A DNA stretch of 64,000 nt from positions 136,520-200,519 of the forward strand of contig DEJQ01000019.1 in NCBI GenBank assembly GCA_002353575.1. Direction: 5' to 3'. Under the pieces are notes generated by a model. The model saw nothing but the letters and a program-made list of their open reading frames with translations, had not been told where the DNA came from and searched no databases. Source of the DNA: Prevotellaceae bacterium UBA2744. Lineage in GTDB: Bacteria; Bacteroidota; Bacteroidia; Bacteroidales; Bacteroidaceae. Positions 1-7,851 of the stretch are shown here, piece after piece. Numbering within the stretch: position 1 is the first letter of the stretch; every line of letters begins with the position of its first letter. The translations under genes were made by a program, and so were the position numbers.

Positions 1-56
1 CTTTTTTTTCTGAACACGCGGATTATTTGTAATTATTGTCAGCGGGAGAGTGGAAG

Positions 57-1907
57 CTACCTGCCGAAGAGTTTGCGGATGAGGTCGGGACGGCCGATGC
101 GGCGCAGCTCGGCGATGATGCGCGGCTGCTCCTCACGCTTGTACCAGAAGAAGAACTGGCGCTGGGCGAGCTTGTCGCGCTGGGTCCTGGCAGAATAGAC
201 GGGCTCGAGGGTGTAGGGATGCAGCCCGGTGTACCACGTCTCGGTGGCTACGGTCATGGGCGTGGGGGTGAAGTCCTGCACCTGCTCCAGGTGGAAGTCG
301 AGGCCCTTCGTGATGATGGCAAGCTCTGCCATGTCTTCGTCGGTGCTGCCGGGATGACTGGAGATGAAGTAGGGGATGAGCTGCTGGCGCAGTCCGTGGC
401 GGCGGCAGGTGTCGTCGAAGATGCGCTTGAAGTCGTAGAAGAGGCTGAAGGGGGGCTTGCGCATCTGGCGGAGCACGCGGTCGGAGGTGTGCTCGGGTGC
501 CACCTTCAGGCGTCCGCTGACGTGGCGCGTGATGAGTTCCTCGGTGTAGCGGCGGTTGGCTGCGTTCGCCTTGTCGCTGCCCGCATCGTGCAGGAGCAGG
601 TCGTAGCGCACTCCGCTGCCTATGAAGCTTTTCTTTATGCCCTTCACGGCATCGACGGCATGGTAGATGTCGAGCAGGCGCGAGTGGTCGGTGTCCAGGT
701 TGCGGCATATCTGCGGATGGATGCACGAGGGCCGCTTGCACTTGTGGCAGAGGCTGAGGTCGCGGCCGTGCATGGCATACATGTTGGCAGAGGGTCCGCC
801 CAGGTCGCTGAGGTAGCCCTTGAAGTCGTCCATGTGCGTGATCTGCTCCACTTCGCGCAGTATGCTCTCCTTGCTGCGCGAGGTGATGAACTTGCCCTGG
901 TGGGCAGAGATGGTGCAGAAGGCGCAGCCGCCGAAGCATCCGCGGTGGAGCGTGACGCTGTGCTTTATCATCTCGTAGGCGGGTATGCGCTTGCCCTTGT
1001 ATTTCGGGTGGGGCAGACGGGTGTAGGGCAGGTCGAACGAGCGGTCGAGCTCGGTCTGGCTCATGGGCTGGTAGGGCGGGTTGACGACTACCCAGCGGCC
1101 GCCTGTCTGCTGCAGTATGCGCTGTGCATCGTACTTGTTCGACTCCTCCTCGATGTGGCGGAAGTTCTCAGCCTGTGCCCGCTTGTTGCGCAGGCATTCC
1201 TCGTGGCTGTGCAGCACGATGTCGTCGGGCCGTATGCCCCGCGGAATCTCGCCCTCGTCCATCACCATCACGGTCTGCTGCTGCGGGTGGCGCATCATGA
1301 GCTGGCGGAAGAGACGGACGTCGATCTCGCAGTCCTGTTCCATGAGCAGGCGGGCGATGGCGGTGTTGTTCTTCTCGCCCATGCCGTAGGTGAGCAGGTC
1401 GGCGCCCGAGGTGTAGAGTATCGAGGGCAGCAGCTTGTCCTGCCAGTAGTCGTAGTGTGTGAGCCGTCGCAGCGAGGCTTCGATGCCGCCGATGAGCACG
1501 GGCACGTCGGGGAAGAGCTGCTTCAGAATCCGGGTATAGACGACGGTGGGGTAGTCGGGCCGCAGTCCCATGCGTCCGTCGGGCGAATAGGCATCCTCGC
1601 TGCGCAGGCGACGGTTGGCGGTGTATTTGTTCACCATCGAATCCATGCACCCGGGCGAAATGCCGAAGAAGAGCCGCGGACGCCCCAGCTTCTTGAAGTC
1701 GCGCCAGTCGCCGTGCCAGTCGGGTTGCGGCACGATGGCAACGCGCAGTCCCTCAGCCTCGAGCACACGCCCAATGACGGCTGCCCCGAACGAGGGGTGA
1801 TCGACATAGGCATCGCCCGAGAAGAGGATGACATCCAGCCGGTCCCAGCCTCTCAGTTCACACTCTTTCTTCGTCGTAGGCAAAAAACTATTCAGTGTAT
1901 AATGCAT
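57..1907 (-). CDS. ygiQ: YgiQ family radical SAM protein
   Basis: 616 residues, about the usual length for the UPF0313/YgiQ family. The N-terminus has the family block GDAYVDHPSFG (near residue 32), followed by a B12-binding-like segment. Near residue 322 there is a radical SAM CxxxCxxC cluster (RGCFGGCAFC), so the protein should bind a 4Fe-4S cluster and cleave S-adenosylmethionine. The C-terminus has further cysteines (CHKCKRPSC) and the conserved EQVQDFTPTPMT block. The substrate of YgiQ proteins is not established. The ATG at 1907 gives the expected N-terminus just ahead of a GWDRLDVILFSGDAYVD block. The family call is firm; the biochemical role is unknown. A long open frame on the other strand is a shadow of the high GC content. 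Confidence 0.93.
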   Translation of the reverse strand: MHYTLNSFLPTTKKECELRGWDRLDVILFSGDAYVDHPSFGAAVIGRVLEAEGLRVAIVPQPDWHGDWRDFKKLGRPRLFFGISPGCMDSMVNKYTANRRLRSEDAYSPDGRMGLRPDYPTVVYTRILKQLFPDVPVLIGGIEASLRRLTHYDYWQDKLLPSILYTSGADLLTYGMGEKNNTAIARLLMEQDCEIDVRLFRQLMMRHPQQQTVMVMDEGEIPRGIRPDDIVLHSHEECLRNKRAQAENFRHIEEESNKYDAQRILQQTGGRWVVVNPPYQPMSQTELDRSFDLPYTRLPHPKYKGKRIPAYEMIKHSVTLHRGCFGGCAFCTISAHQGKFITSRSKESILREVEQITHMDDFKGYLSDLGGPSANMYAMHGRDLSLCHKCKRPSCIHPQICRNLDTDHSRLLDIYHAVDAVKGIKKSFIGSGVRYDLLLHDAGSDKANAANRRYTEELITRHVSGRLKVAPEHTSDRVLRQMRKPPFSLFYDFKRIFDDTCRRHGLRQQLIPYFISSHPGSTDEDMAELAIITKGLDFHLEQVQDFTPTPMTVATETWYTGLHPYTLEPVYSARTQRDKLAQRQFFFWYKREEQPRIIAELRRIGRPDLIRKLFGR

Positions 1908-1910
1908 ATT

Positions 1911-1973
1911 CAGGTTTCAGGATTCGGGTTTCAGGTTTCAGGATTCAAGTTTCAGGTTTCAGGATTCAGGTTC
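1911..1973. repeat. 21-bp tandem repeat, three copies
   Basis: Three head-to-tail 21-bp units lie at 1911-1931, 1932-1952 and 1953-1973. All begin CAGGTTTCAGGATTC and differ only in the last six bases. Each unit is itself built from GGTTTCA/GGATTCA-like heptamers. They fill the gap between ygiQ and the next minus-strand gene, and the last base touches that gene's stop codon (1973-1975). The period is a multiple of three, so the opposite strand stays open across it, but no protein is implied. Confidence 0.9.
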
Positions 1974-4789
1974 TATTTTCTTAGGAATGCCATGAAGGCG
2001 GTGACGAGCTGCTGCATCTGCGAGTAGTCTTTCATGCTCTCGAGCGGGAAGCCCAGCTTGACGTATCGCTGCTGGCGGTCGCTGGCTACGGCTGCCGCAT
2101 ATCCGTTGCTGTACTGCAGTATGGCGAAGGCATTGCCCGCGGGCTGCGGCACGGTCACTGTGGGCACGGCATAGCTCCTGTCGTTCATCTCGCGCCAGAT
2201 GTCGAATGTGAGTCCGCACCCCCTGACTCCCGTCACCGACTTGTCCGCGACGGCATAGTCGCAGATGTTCGCACCGCTGATGATAGCCCTGCCGCCAAGG
2301 TCGATGTATTTGCTGACGAGATGCGACGTGGTGGAGTTGAAACGCTTCTGCACTCCGTAGTATATGTCCAGGAAGGGATATTCCGTGAGGATGTCCTCAG
2401 CCGTGGTGAACCGGTCCATGAAGGCTGCTTCGCTGACCGATGCGAACGAGTGGCCCGAGGCGAGCAGCGCCCGTCCGTGGATGGCGGCATAGTCGAAGGT
2501 GTTGCCCATGACGACCTTGCCCTCCAGCTCCGAACCGCTCATTCCGAGAGCGTCGTCGCCCGACTTGCCCGCCTTCGACTTGGCAAAGGAGAGCTGGCGA
2601 CCGCAGAATCCGGCAAACTTGCCGTACTGGATGCCCGGGTCGAGGTCGAGGTCGAAGCCCTGCAGCGAATCGGTGTCGATGCTCTGCGGACCCTCCAGCC
2701 GCGTGAAGGCATTCACGACGAGTGTCGTGCCGCGGTTCTCGGGCGATACGCCCGCAGCCAGTACCTCCGACGGGAAACTCTCGCCGCCGCGGTTCAGGGC
2801 CGTCACCTTGAACGAATAGACATATCCGGGCTGCAGGGGCACGTCGCACTGGGTGCCGCTGACGACCGTGCCGTTGTCGAAATCCATCGCCCCCATGCGG
2901 GTATAGACGACGTAGCGCTGCGCCGTGGCAGTGGGCTCAAGCGGGTCGGCAGTGGGCTGCCAGCTCAGGCGGGCAGTCTGCTGCGTAGGGTCGAGCGTCA
3001 CGCTGAAGTGGCTTACCGGCAGGGGCTGTATGACGTAGTCGCGGCTATGCTGGCGAGCCACGAACTTCACGATGGTCTTGTAGATGGAGCGGCACAGGTC
3101 GAACTTGAACTTAGGGTCGTAGCCCAGTCGCATATCGTAGAAATTCTGGTGTGAAAGCATCTCAAGGATGCAGGCGGGAATCTGCGGTTCGCGGGCCTCG
3201 CCATAGTCGCGGTTCCACAGCTTGCGTGCCGGCAGCCCGTACTCCCGCAGGTCGGTCGTCAGGTTCGTCAGGAGCATACTGGCAAGGTCGCGCGAGACGT
3301 AGCGGTCGAGCCCCGCACCCGTCAGTCCGTCGTTGTAGTTCGTCATATAGATGGCGAGCGGACCCAGCAGCTCGCCGTTCATGCGATAGCCGGCATCGGT
3401 GTGGAAGGCTATGTTCAGTTCGAGCGGCACGCGGCGGCCGTCCGTCTGCCCGGGGTTATACACACTGCCGCCTGAAAGGAGATTGATGGCGGCAGAGCGG
3501 CTGTTTATGTCGTTCTTGTAATCATCATCTGCAAACTTCCCGCTGTGCACCCTGTGCGGAAAACCATACCACAGGGCAGAGTACTTCGCACCCTCAGCCC
3601 AGCGAGGCAGCCCGCTCCGGCAGACCGTCCCGCTGACCGAGTCGCAGACGGCGTAGTTGCTCATGCCCCCTCCGAAGCGGACTGCATCGGCAGAGACCAC
3701 ACCGCGGTGGGCACTCACGTTGCTCAGCGTAACCCTGTCGGACGAATGCAGACCGGGGGCGAACTCGAACGTGCCGAGATAGACCCACGTGCTGCCGCCC
3801 ATCTGCTGGTTGACGCGAAACTCCGTCGCGCCGCCCTTGTGATAGACCGTGTAGTGAGCATCGGGCACACTGTTCTCGAACGACTGGTACGACACATACA
3901 CGGCATACTGCCCCGCCTCGGGAATGTCCGGAGTCCACTCCGCCAGCGAAGCCTCATTCTCGTTGCTGACCGCGGGGATGTATCGGCCCGTTCCGCTGCA
4001 AAACGGACTGTCGCATTCCTGATAGAACTCCCGTCCGCCCATGAATCCGGCAACGGGCGAAGTCTGCCACTCGCGCCTTCTGCTCCTGGCGGTCTCGGCA
4101 TAGGAGCCGCCCTGCTGCGGGGTGTCGTTGTCGATTATCACCTCGCCCGTCTGCCAGTCGCGCTCGCGAGGGGTGAACACTACGGCACCCGCATTCTGCA
4201 GCATCGGGATGATGTAGGGCACGACGAACGTCTGGCTGAACAGGTCCTCCGTCGTGCAGAACAGACGCGGACGCTGCCATTCCCACAGACCCTTCTTCGC
4301 GTTCCAGTAGCGGCCGTGACTCTGCCACAGCGACACGTGGCAGCCATCGAGCCCGCCGGGAGCAGAGTAGGGGCGCGACACATTCCTCACCCAGGGCTCG
4401 CCCCTGTACTCCTCCTTCCACAGACGATTGCCGTCGATGCCGCCCCTGCGGAAGAAATTAGGCACGAGCTCCTCGATAGGGCGGTCCTCGGTCACGATGC
4501 TGAGATTGTACCGCCTGTATTCCTCGGGCAGGAAACTGCGCACGCGGCTATAGATGGAGTCCACCACGACGGGCGTGAAATGCTGTTCCTGAAAACCGCC
4601 GCCGATGGTCACCGTGACGGTCTTCCCATCCTTGTCAACACTACACCCCTTCAGCGTAGGCGGAGCCGTGACGGCATCCCATCGCTGATAATCATCCAAC
4701 CAGTCAAAAAGTTTTTGTTCGAGCGTCTGTGCCGGTGCAGCCGTCCAGCTGCACATTATAAATACTAAAGAAAGAAATCTGAATTTCAT
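1973..4789 (-). CDS. Secreted N-acetylmuramoyl-L-alanine amidase-like protein with golvesin-type and Fn3 domains
   Basis: 938 residues with a signal peptide (residues 1-20, ending APAQ). Such proteins are often labelled 'xanthan lyase' in Bacteroidales. I read an Amidase_3-like zinc fold in pieces: a SLWQSHGRYW histidine segment near 153-162, FTPRERD (205-211) like the TRxxD motif, LELNIAFHTDAG (456-467) like the zinc-ligand strand, and PACILEMLSHQNF (538-550) like the catalytic-glutamate strand. A golvesin C-terminal-like beta domain (about 285-375) sits between the second and third pieces. An Fn3-like domain follows (about 590-680), then a C-terminal region of about 250 residues that I do not recognise. 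The likely role is binding and cleaving peptidoglycan or a related polymer in the periplasm or outside the cell. The domain calls are motif readings by eye; the exact substrate is unknown. Confidence 0.75.
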   Translation of the reverse strand: MKFRFLSLVFIMCSWTAAPAQTLEQKLFDWLDDYQRWDAVTAPPTLKGCSVDKDGKTVTVTIGGGFQEQHFTPVVVDSIYSRVRSFLPEEYRRYNLSIVTEDRPIEELVPNFFRRGGIDGNRLWKEEYRGEPWVRNVSRPYSAPGGLDGCHVSLWQSHGRYWNAKKGLWEWQRPRLFCTTEDLFSQTFVVPYIIPMLQNAGAVVFTPRERDWQTGEVIIDNDTPQQGGSYAETARSRRREWQTSPVAGFMGGREFYQECDSPFCSGTGRYIPAVSNENEASLAEWTPDIPEAGQYAVYVSYQSFENSVPDAHYTVYHKGGATEFRVNQQMGGSTWVYLGTFEFAPGLHSSDRVTLSNVSAHRGVVSADAVRFGGGMSNYAVCDSVSGTVCRSGLPRWAEGAKYSALWYGFPHRVHSGKFADDDYKNDINSRSAAINLLSGGSVYNPGQTDGRRVPLELNIAFHTDAGYRMNGELLGPLAIYMTNYNDGLTGAGLDRYVSRDLASMLLTNLTTDLREYGLPARKLWNRDYGEAREPQIPACILEMLSHQNFYDMRLGYDPKFKFDLCRSIYKTIVKFVARQHSRDYVIQPLPVSHFSVTLDPTQQTARLSWQPTADPLEPTATAQRYVVYTRMGAMDFDNGTVVSGTQCDVPLQPGYVYSFKVTALNRGGESFPSEVLAAGVSPENRGTTLVVNAFTRLEGPQSIDTDSLQGFDLDLDPGIQYGKFAGFCGRQLSFAKSKAGKSGDDALGMSGSELEGKVVMGNTFDYAAIHGRALLASGHSFASVSEAAFMDRFTTAEDILTEYPFLDIYYGVQKRFNSTTSHLVSKYIDLGGRAIISGANICDYAVADKSVTGVRGCGLTFDIWREMNDRSYAVPTVTVPQPAGNAFAILQYSNGYAAAVASDRQQRYVKLGFPLESMKDYSQMQQLVTAFMAFLRK

Positions 4790-4858
4790 TTGTCTGCGTC
4801 TTATTTTTTTTCACTCCTCACATGAGCAGTAACTTGGATTTTTCACTTCCTCACTTCC

Positions 4859-6115
4859 TCACTTCCCGATGCTATAAGTATGTTTCTGGAAACCTACCAG
4901 CCGGTCGTATCTCTCTCCGAAGGGACGGTGATACACATACACCCAGTATTCGTTCTCGGTCTGGTGGAAACTGCCCTCCGTCTGCGCGGACTGTCCCACC
5001 GTCTCGCCGTCATACACAAAGAGATACTGGTAATTGTACGAGCCCTGCTTCAGCGGCTTCACTATCTCGTAGCAGTGGTCAATCAGATTATACACCATCT
5101 TATTGTCCTCGGTCAGCAGGCCGTTGGTCAGGTCGCCGTTGAGATATACGTCGCCGCCGGCAATGGGCGGACTGACCAGACGGAAGTGCGTGTAGAAATA
5201 GTCGCTCTCCGTCTCGTTACGCTCGTTCTTCCCGTTGCGTATCCAGTAGCGTCCGTCCTGGTCCTGGTCGTAGAGATAGCGGTATCGCTGGGCGTCGTCG
5301 AACAGCGTGGCATGATAGTACGGAGCATTGTACGACATCTTGAATACCCTCATCGTGGGCACATACTCGTCGAGAATCTCGAAGCGGCGGTATTCGTTCC
5401 CGCCCTCGAAGATAAGGTCCCGGTTGTGGGTATATACCACTTCGCCGTTCCTGAGATACGATGGCTTCATGCCGCTGACATGATTGTCCCAGCGGCGGTT
5501 CTGCACCACGACGGGGTAGAAGTCCTCGGCTGGAGTCTGCACCTTATATCCCTGGTAGTTCACCGTGAAGTCCAGCTGCTGGTGAGCATCCCACGTGTCT
5601 ATGTCGGTATTCCCGCTCACGCTGACAGCGACGCTCACCCTCGGCTCCAGGACAGAGAAATAGACCTGAGCCACCAGTTCGTCGTCGTTGTCGTCGTTCA
5701 CGATGTCTATGCGGTAGTTGCCCGACAGCTTCAGCTGTACGTCGTTGTTCGGAATGGTAAAGCGGTAGTGGTTGTACTCCATCATCGTGTTCATCGACAC
5801 GTCGTAGTCCTCAATCCTCTGCCCGTTGAATCCGTTCATGTATTCGTTGGCTATCAGCTCGCTCTCGGTCCAGTCGGCATTGCAGTGGATGATGTTGTAT
5901 TCGTATCTCACGAAATTATGCTGCAGGTCGTCGAACGAAACCTCGAGCCAGTTGCTGCCGCCATACAGCAACACAGGCGCCTCGCCCCAGTTGCCGTTCA
6001 CCTTTGCCTGCAGTGTCTTTATGTTGCCCACGAGCGGAGTGCTGACCTGGGCATTCAGCCCGCCATGCAGCAGGGAGCATAATGTAAACAGTAAAAATGC
6101 GATAAGCTTTTTCAT
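4859..6115 (-). CDS. T9SS plug-domain protein (DUF5103 family)
   Basis: 418 residues from the ATG at 6115, which puts the signal peptide MKKLIAFLLFTLCSLL at the very N-terminus. An ATG at 6136 would add six residues and is less likely. The protein starts with VSTPLVGNIKTLQ and matches DUF5103, whose first domain was later named for the plug of the type IX secretion translocon. The plug protein closes the SprA pore in the outer membrane when substrate is absent. The sequence looks beta-rich throughout, with many Tyr and Asp and no further membrane helix. A 69-bp gap separates it from the downstream amidase-like gene. The family is well supported; activity in a working T9SS is inferred. Confidence 0.85.
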   Translation of the reverse strand: MKKLIAFLLFTLCSLLHGGLNAQVSTPLVGNIKTLQAKVNGNWGEAPVLLYGGSNWLEVSFDDLQHNFVRYEYNIIHCNADWTESELIANEYMNGFNGQRIEDYDVSMNTMMEYNHYRFTIPNNDVQLKLSGNYRIDIVNDDNDDELVAQVYFSVLEPRVSVAVSVSGNTDIDTWDAHQQLDFTVNYQGYKVQTPAEDFYPVVVQNRRWDNHVSGMKPSYLRNGEVVYTHNRDLIFEGGNEYRRFEILDEYVPTMRVFKMSYNAPYYHATLFDDAQRYRYLYDQDQDGRYWIRNGKNERNETESDYFYTHFRLVSPPIAGGDVYLNGDLTNGLLTEDNKMVYNLIDHCYEIVKPLKQGSYNYQYLFVYDGETVGQSAQTEGSFHQTENEYWVYVYHRPFGERYDRLVGFQKHTYSIGK

Positions 6116-6164
6116 TGCCTCGATAAATTTCTGCAAAGCTACTCATTTTTTGCAAATTCATGCG

Positions 6165-6172
6165 TACCTTTG
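6165..6172 (+). promoter_or_regulatory. Bacteroidetes -7 box for the ModF-like gene
   Basis: TACCTTTG matches the TAnnTTTG consensus of the Bacteroidetes primary sigma factor and lies 24 bp ahead of the ATG at 6196. I see no TTTG at the expected distance upstream, so only the -7 element is called. Confidence 0.6.
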
Positions 6173-6195
6173 CACCATAATTTACAAATGTGAAT

Positions 6196-7782
6196 ATGCA
6201 GAAGGTAATAGAAATACACAACGGAATAGCGCGAAACCCCATGTTCCGATTCCGTACACCCATTGAGTTCGAGATAAATGCAGGCGAACACATTGCCATC
6301 GTCGGTCCCAACGGCGGCGGCAAGAGTATGCTGGTCGATATCCTCACCGGCGCACACCCGCTTCAGCCCATGAACGACGTGAAGTACGACTTCCGTCCGT
6401 CGAAGGCAAAGATGGTAAGCGACAACATCAAGTACATGACGTTCCGCGATTCCTACGGCACCACCGACGGAACCTACTACTATCAGCAGCGATGGAACCA
6501 GAACGACATAGACGAGACCCCGCTGGTCAGCGACCTGCTCGACGAGTCGTTCCGCATTGCCGAGAACGGACTCATCCGCAAAACTGTCTTCGACAAGTTC
6601 ATAGTCCGCGACGAGAGCGCCGAGGAAGAGGCAGCCCGACTGGCCCAGGAGGAGGCAGACCGCAAGGCCATGCACGAAGAACTCTCGAAGGTGCGCCGCC
6701 GCCTCTATGATATGTTCCATCTCGAACTGCTCGAAGACAAACACGTCATCATGCTCAGTTCAGGCGAGTTGCGCAAGTTCCAGATGACCAAGACGCTCAT
6801 GACCAATCCGCGTGTGCTCATCATGGACAACCCCTTCATCGGTCTCGACGCAGGAGCACGCCAGCAGCTGCACGACTTCCTGAAGATTCTCACCGACGAA
6901 ACGAACATCACTGTCGTCCTCGTGCTGTCGAAGAGCGACGACATCCCTGAATTCATCACTCATGTCTATCAGGTCCGCGACATGACAGTGCTGCCGAAGC
7001 AGACCCTTGCCGAATACCGCCAGTCGGTATCTCCCGTACCCAGCCGTATGCTGACCGACGAGAAGCGCGACCGCATCCTTGCACTGCCCTCCGAATCCGA
7101 ACCGCCGTCTGCCGACGGGAATATCCTCGAATTCGACAATGTCAACATACGCTATGGCACACGTACCATACTGAAAGACCTCAACCTGACCGTTCGCAAC
7201 GGTGAGCACTGGGCTCTCTCTGGCGAAAACGGCTCCGGCAAGTCAACCCTCCTCAGCATCGTCTGTGCCGACAACCCCCAGGCCTATGCCAACAACATCA
7301 CACTCTTCGGACACAAACGCGGGTCGGGCGAAAGCATTTGGGACATCAAACGACACATCGGTTACATATCGCCCGAGATGCACCGTGCATTCCAGCGCGA
7401 CATACCCGCTATCGACATCGTGGCTTCGGGACAGAGCGACATGAACGGACTCTACGTGAAACCCAAGTCGCCCGAGGCACGTCAGCGCTGCCTGTTCTGG
7501 ATGTACATATTCGGAGTGGCACAGCACGCCGACACCACTTTCCTGAAACTCTCTTCAGGCGAACAGCGACTGGTGCTGCTGGCACGCGCCTTCGTCAAGG
7601 ACCCCTCGCTGCTCATCCTCGACGAACCCCTCCACGGACTCGACCTGCTGAACCGCCGACTCGTGAAGGACGTGATAGAGACCTTCTGCAGCCGACAAAA
7701 CAAAACACTCATCATGGTGACACACTACAAGGAAGAACTGCCTAAATGTATCGACCATTCCATTTTCTTGACACGGAATTAG
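6196..7782 (+). CDS. Twin ABC ATPase, ModF/PhrA-like
   Basis: 528 residues with two ABC nucleotide-binding domains in one chain and no membrane segment. Domain 1 has Walker A GPNGGGKS, signature LSSGE and Walker B VLIMDNP. Domain 2 has Walker A GENGSGKS, signature LSSGEQ and Walker B LLILDEP. This arrangement is typical of ModF-type proteins, which are soluble twin ATPases of poorly defined role. In domain 1 the glutamate after the Walker B aspartate is replaced by Asn, so one ATP site may be weak or non-hydrolysing. An insertion of about 100 residues sits between Walker A and the signature in domain 1. I chose the ATG at 6196; a GTG at 6190 is in frame. It is transcribed alone from the 6165 box. 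Confidence 0.85.
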   Translation: MQKVIEIHNGIARNPMFRFRTPIEFEINAGEHIAIVGPNGGGKSMLVDILTGAHPLQPMNDVKYDFRPSKAKMVSDNIKYMTFRDSYGTTDGTYYYQQRWNQNDIDETPLVSDLLDESFRIAENGLIRKTVFDKFIVRDESAEEEAARLAQEEADRKAMHEELSKVRRRLYDMFHLELLEDKHVIMLSSGELRKFQMTKTLMTNPRVLIMDNPFIGLDAGARQQLHDFLKILTDETNITVVLVLSKSDDIPEFITHVYQVRDMTVLPKQTLAEYRQSVSPVPSRMLTDEKRDRILALPSESEPPSADGNILEFDNVNIRYGTRTILKDLNLTVRNGEHWALSGENGSGKSTLLSIVCADNPQAYANNITLFGHKRGSGESIWDIKRHIGYISPEMHRAFQRDIPAIDIVASGQSDMNGLYVKPKSPEARQRCLFWMYIFGVAQHADTTFLKLSSGEQRLVLLARAFVKDPSLLILDEPLHGLDLLNRRLVKDVIETFCSRQNKTLIMVTHYKEELPKCIDHSIFLTRN

Positions 7783-7800
7783 TCAAATATCTTTTCCTGT

Positions 7801-7832
7801 TTTCATAGTTACACAAAAATCATCTATCTTTG
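7801..7832 (+). promoter_or_regulatory. Promoter of glnS
   Basis: TATCTTTG (7825-7832) fits the Bacteroidetes -7 box. TTTC (7801-7804), one mismatch from the -33 element TTTG, lies exactly 20 bp upstream. The glnS ATG is 20 bp downstream. Confidence 0.65.
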
Positions 7833-7851
7833 CAAAAAAAATAACAACATA

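Noticed and set aside
36..2027. 663-codon open frame on the plus strand
   Set aside because: It lies antisense to ygiQ, whose protein is clearly conserved. The sequence has no recognisable family and repeats only where the 21-bp DNA repeat runs through. High GC keeps the frame open.
3545..6082. Two plus-strand frames of about 400 codons (3545-4768 and 4880-6082)
   Set aside because: Both are antisense to the amidase-like and plug-domain genes and are rich in His, Val and Arg in a way typical of shadow frames.
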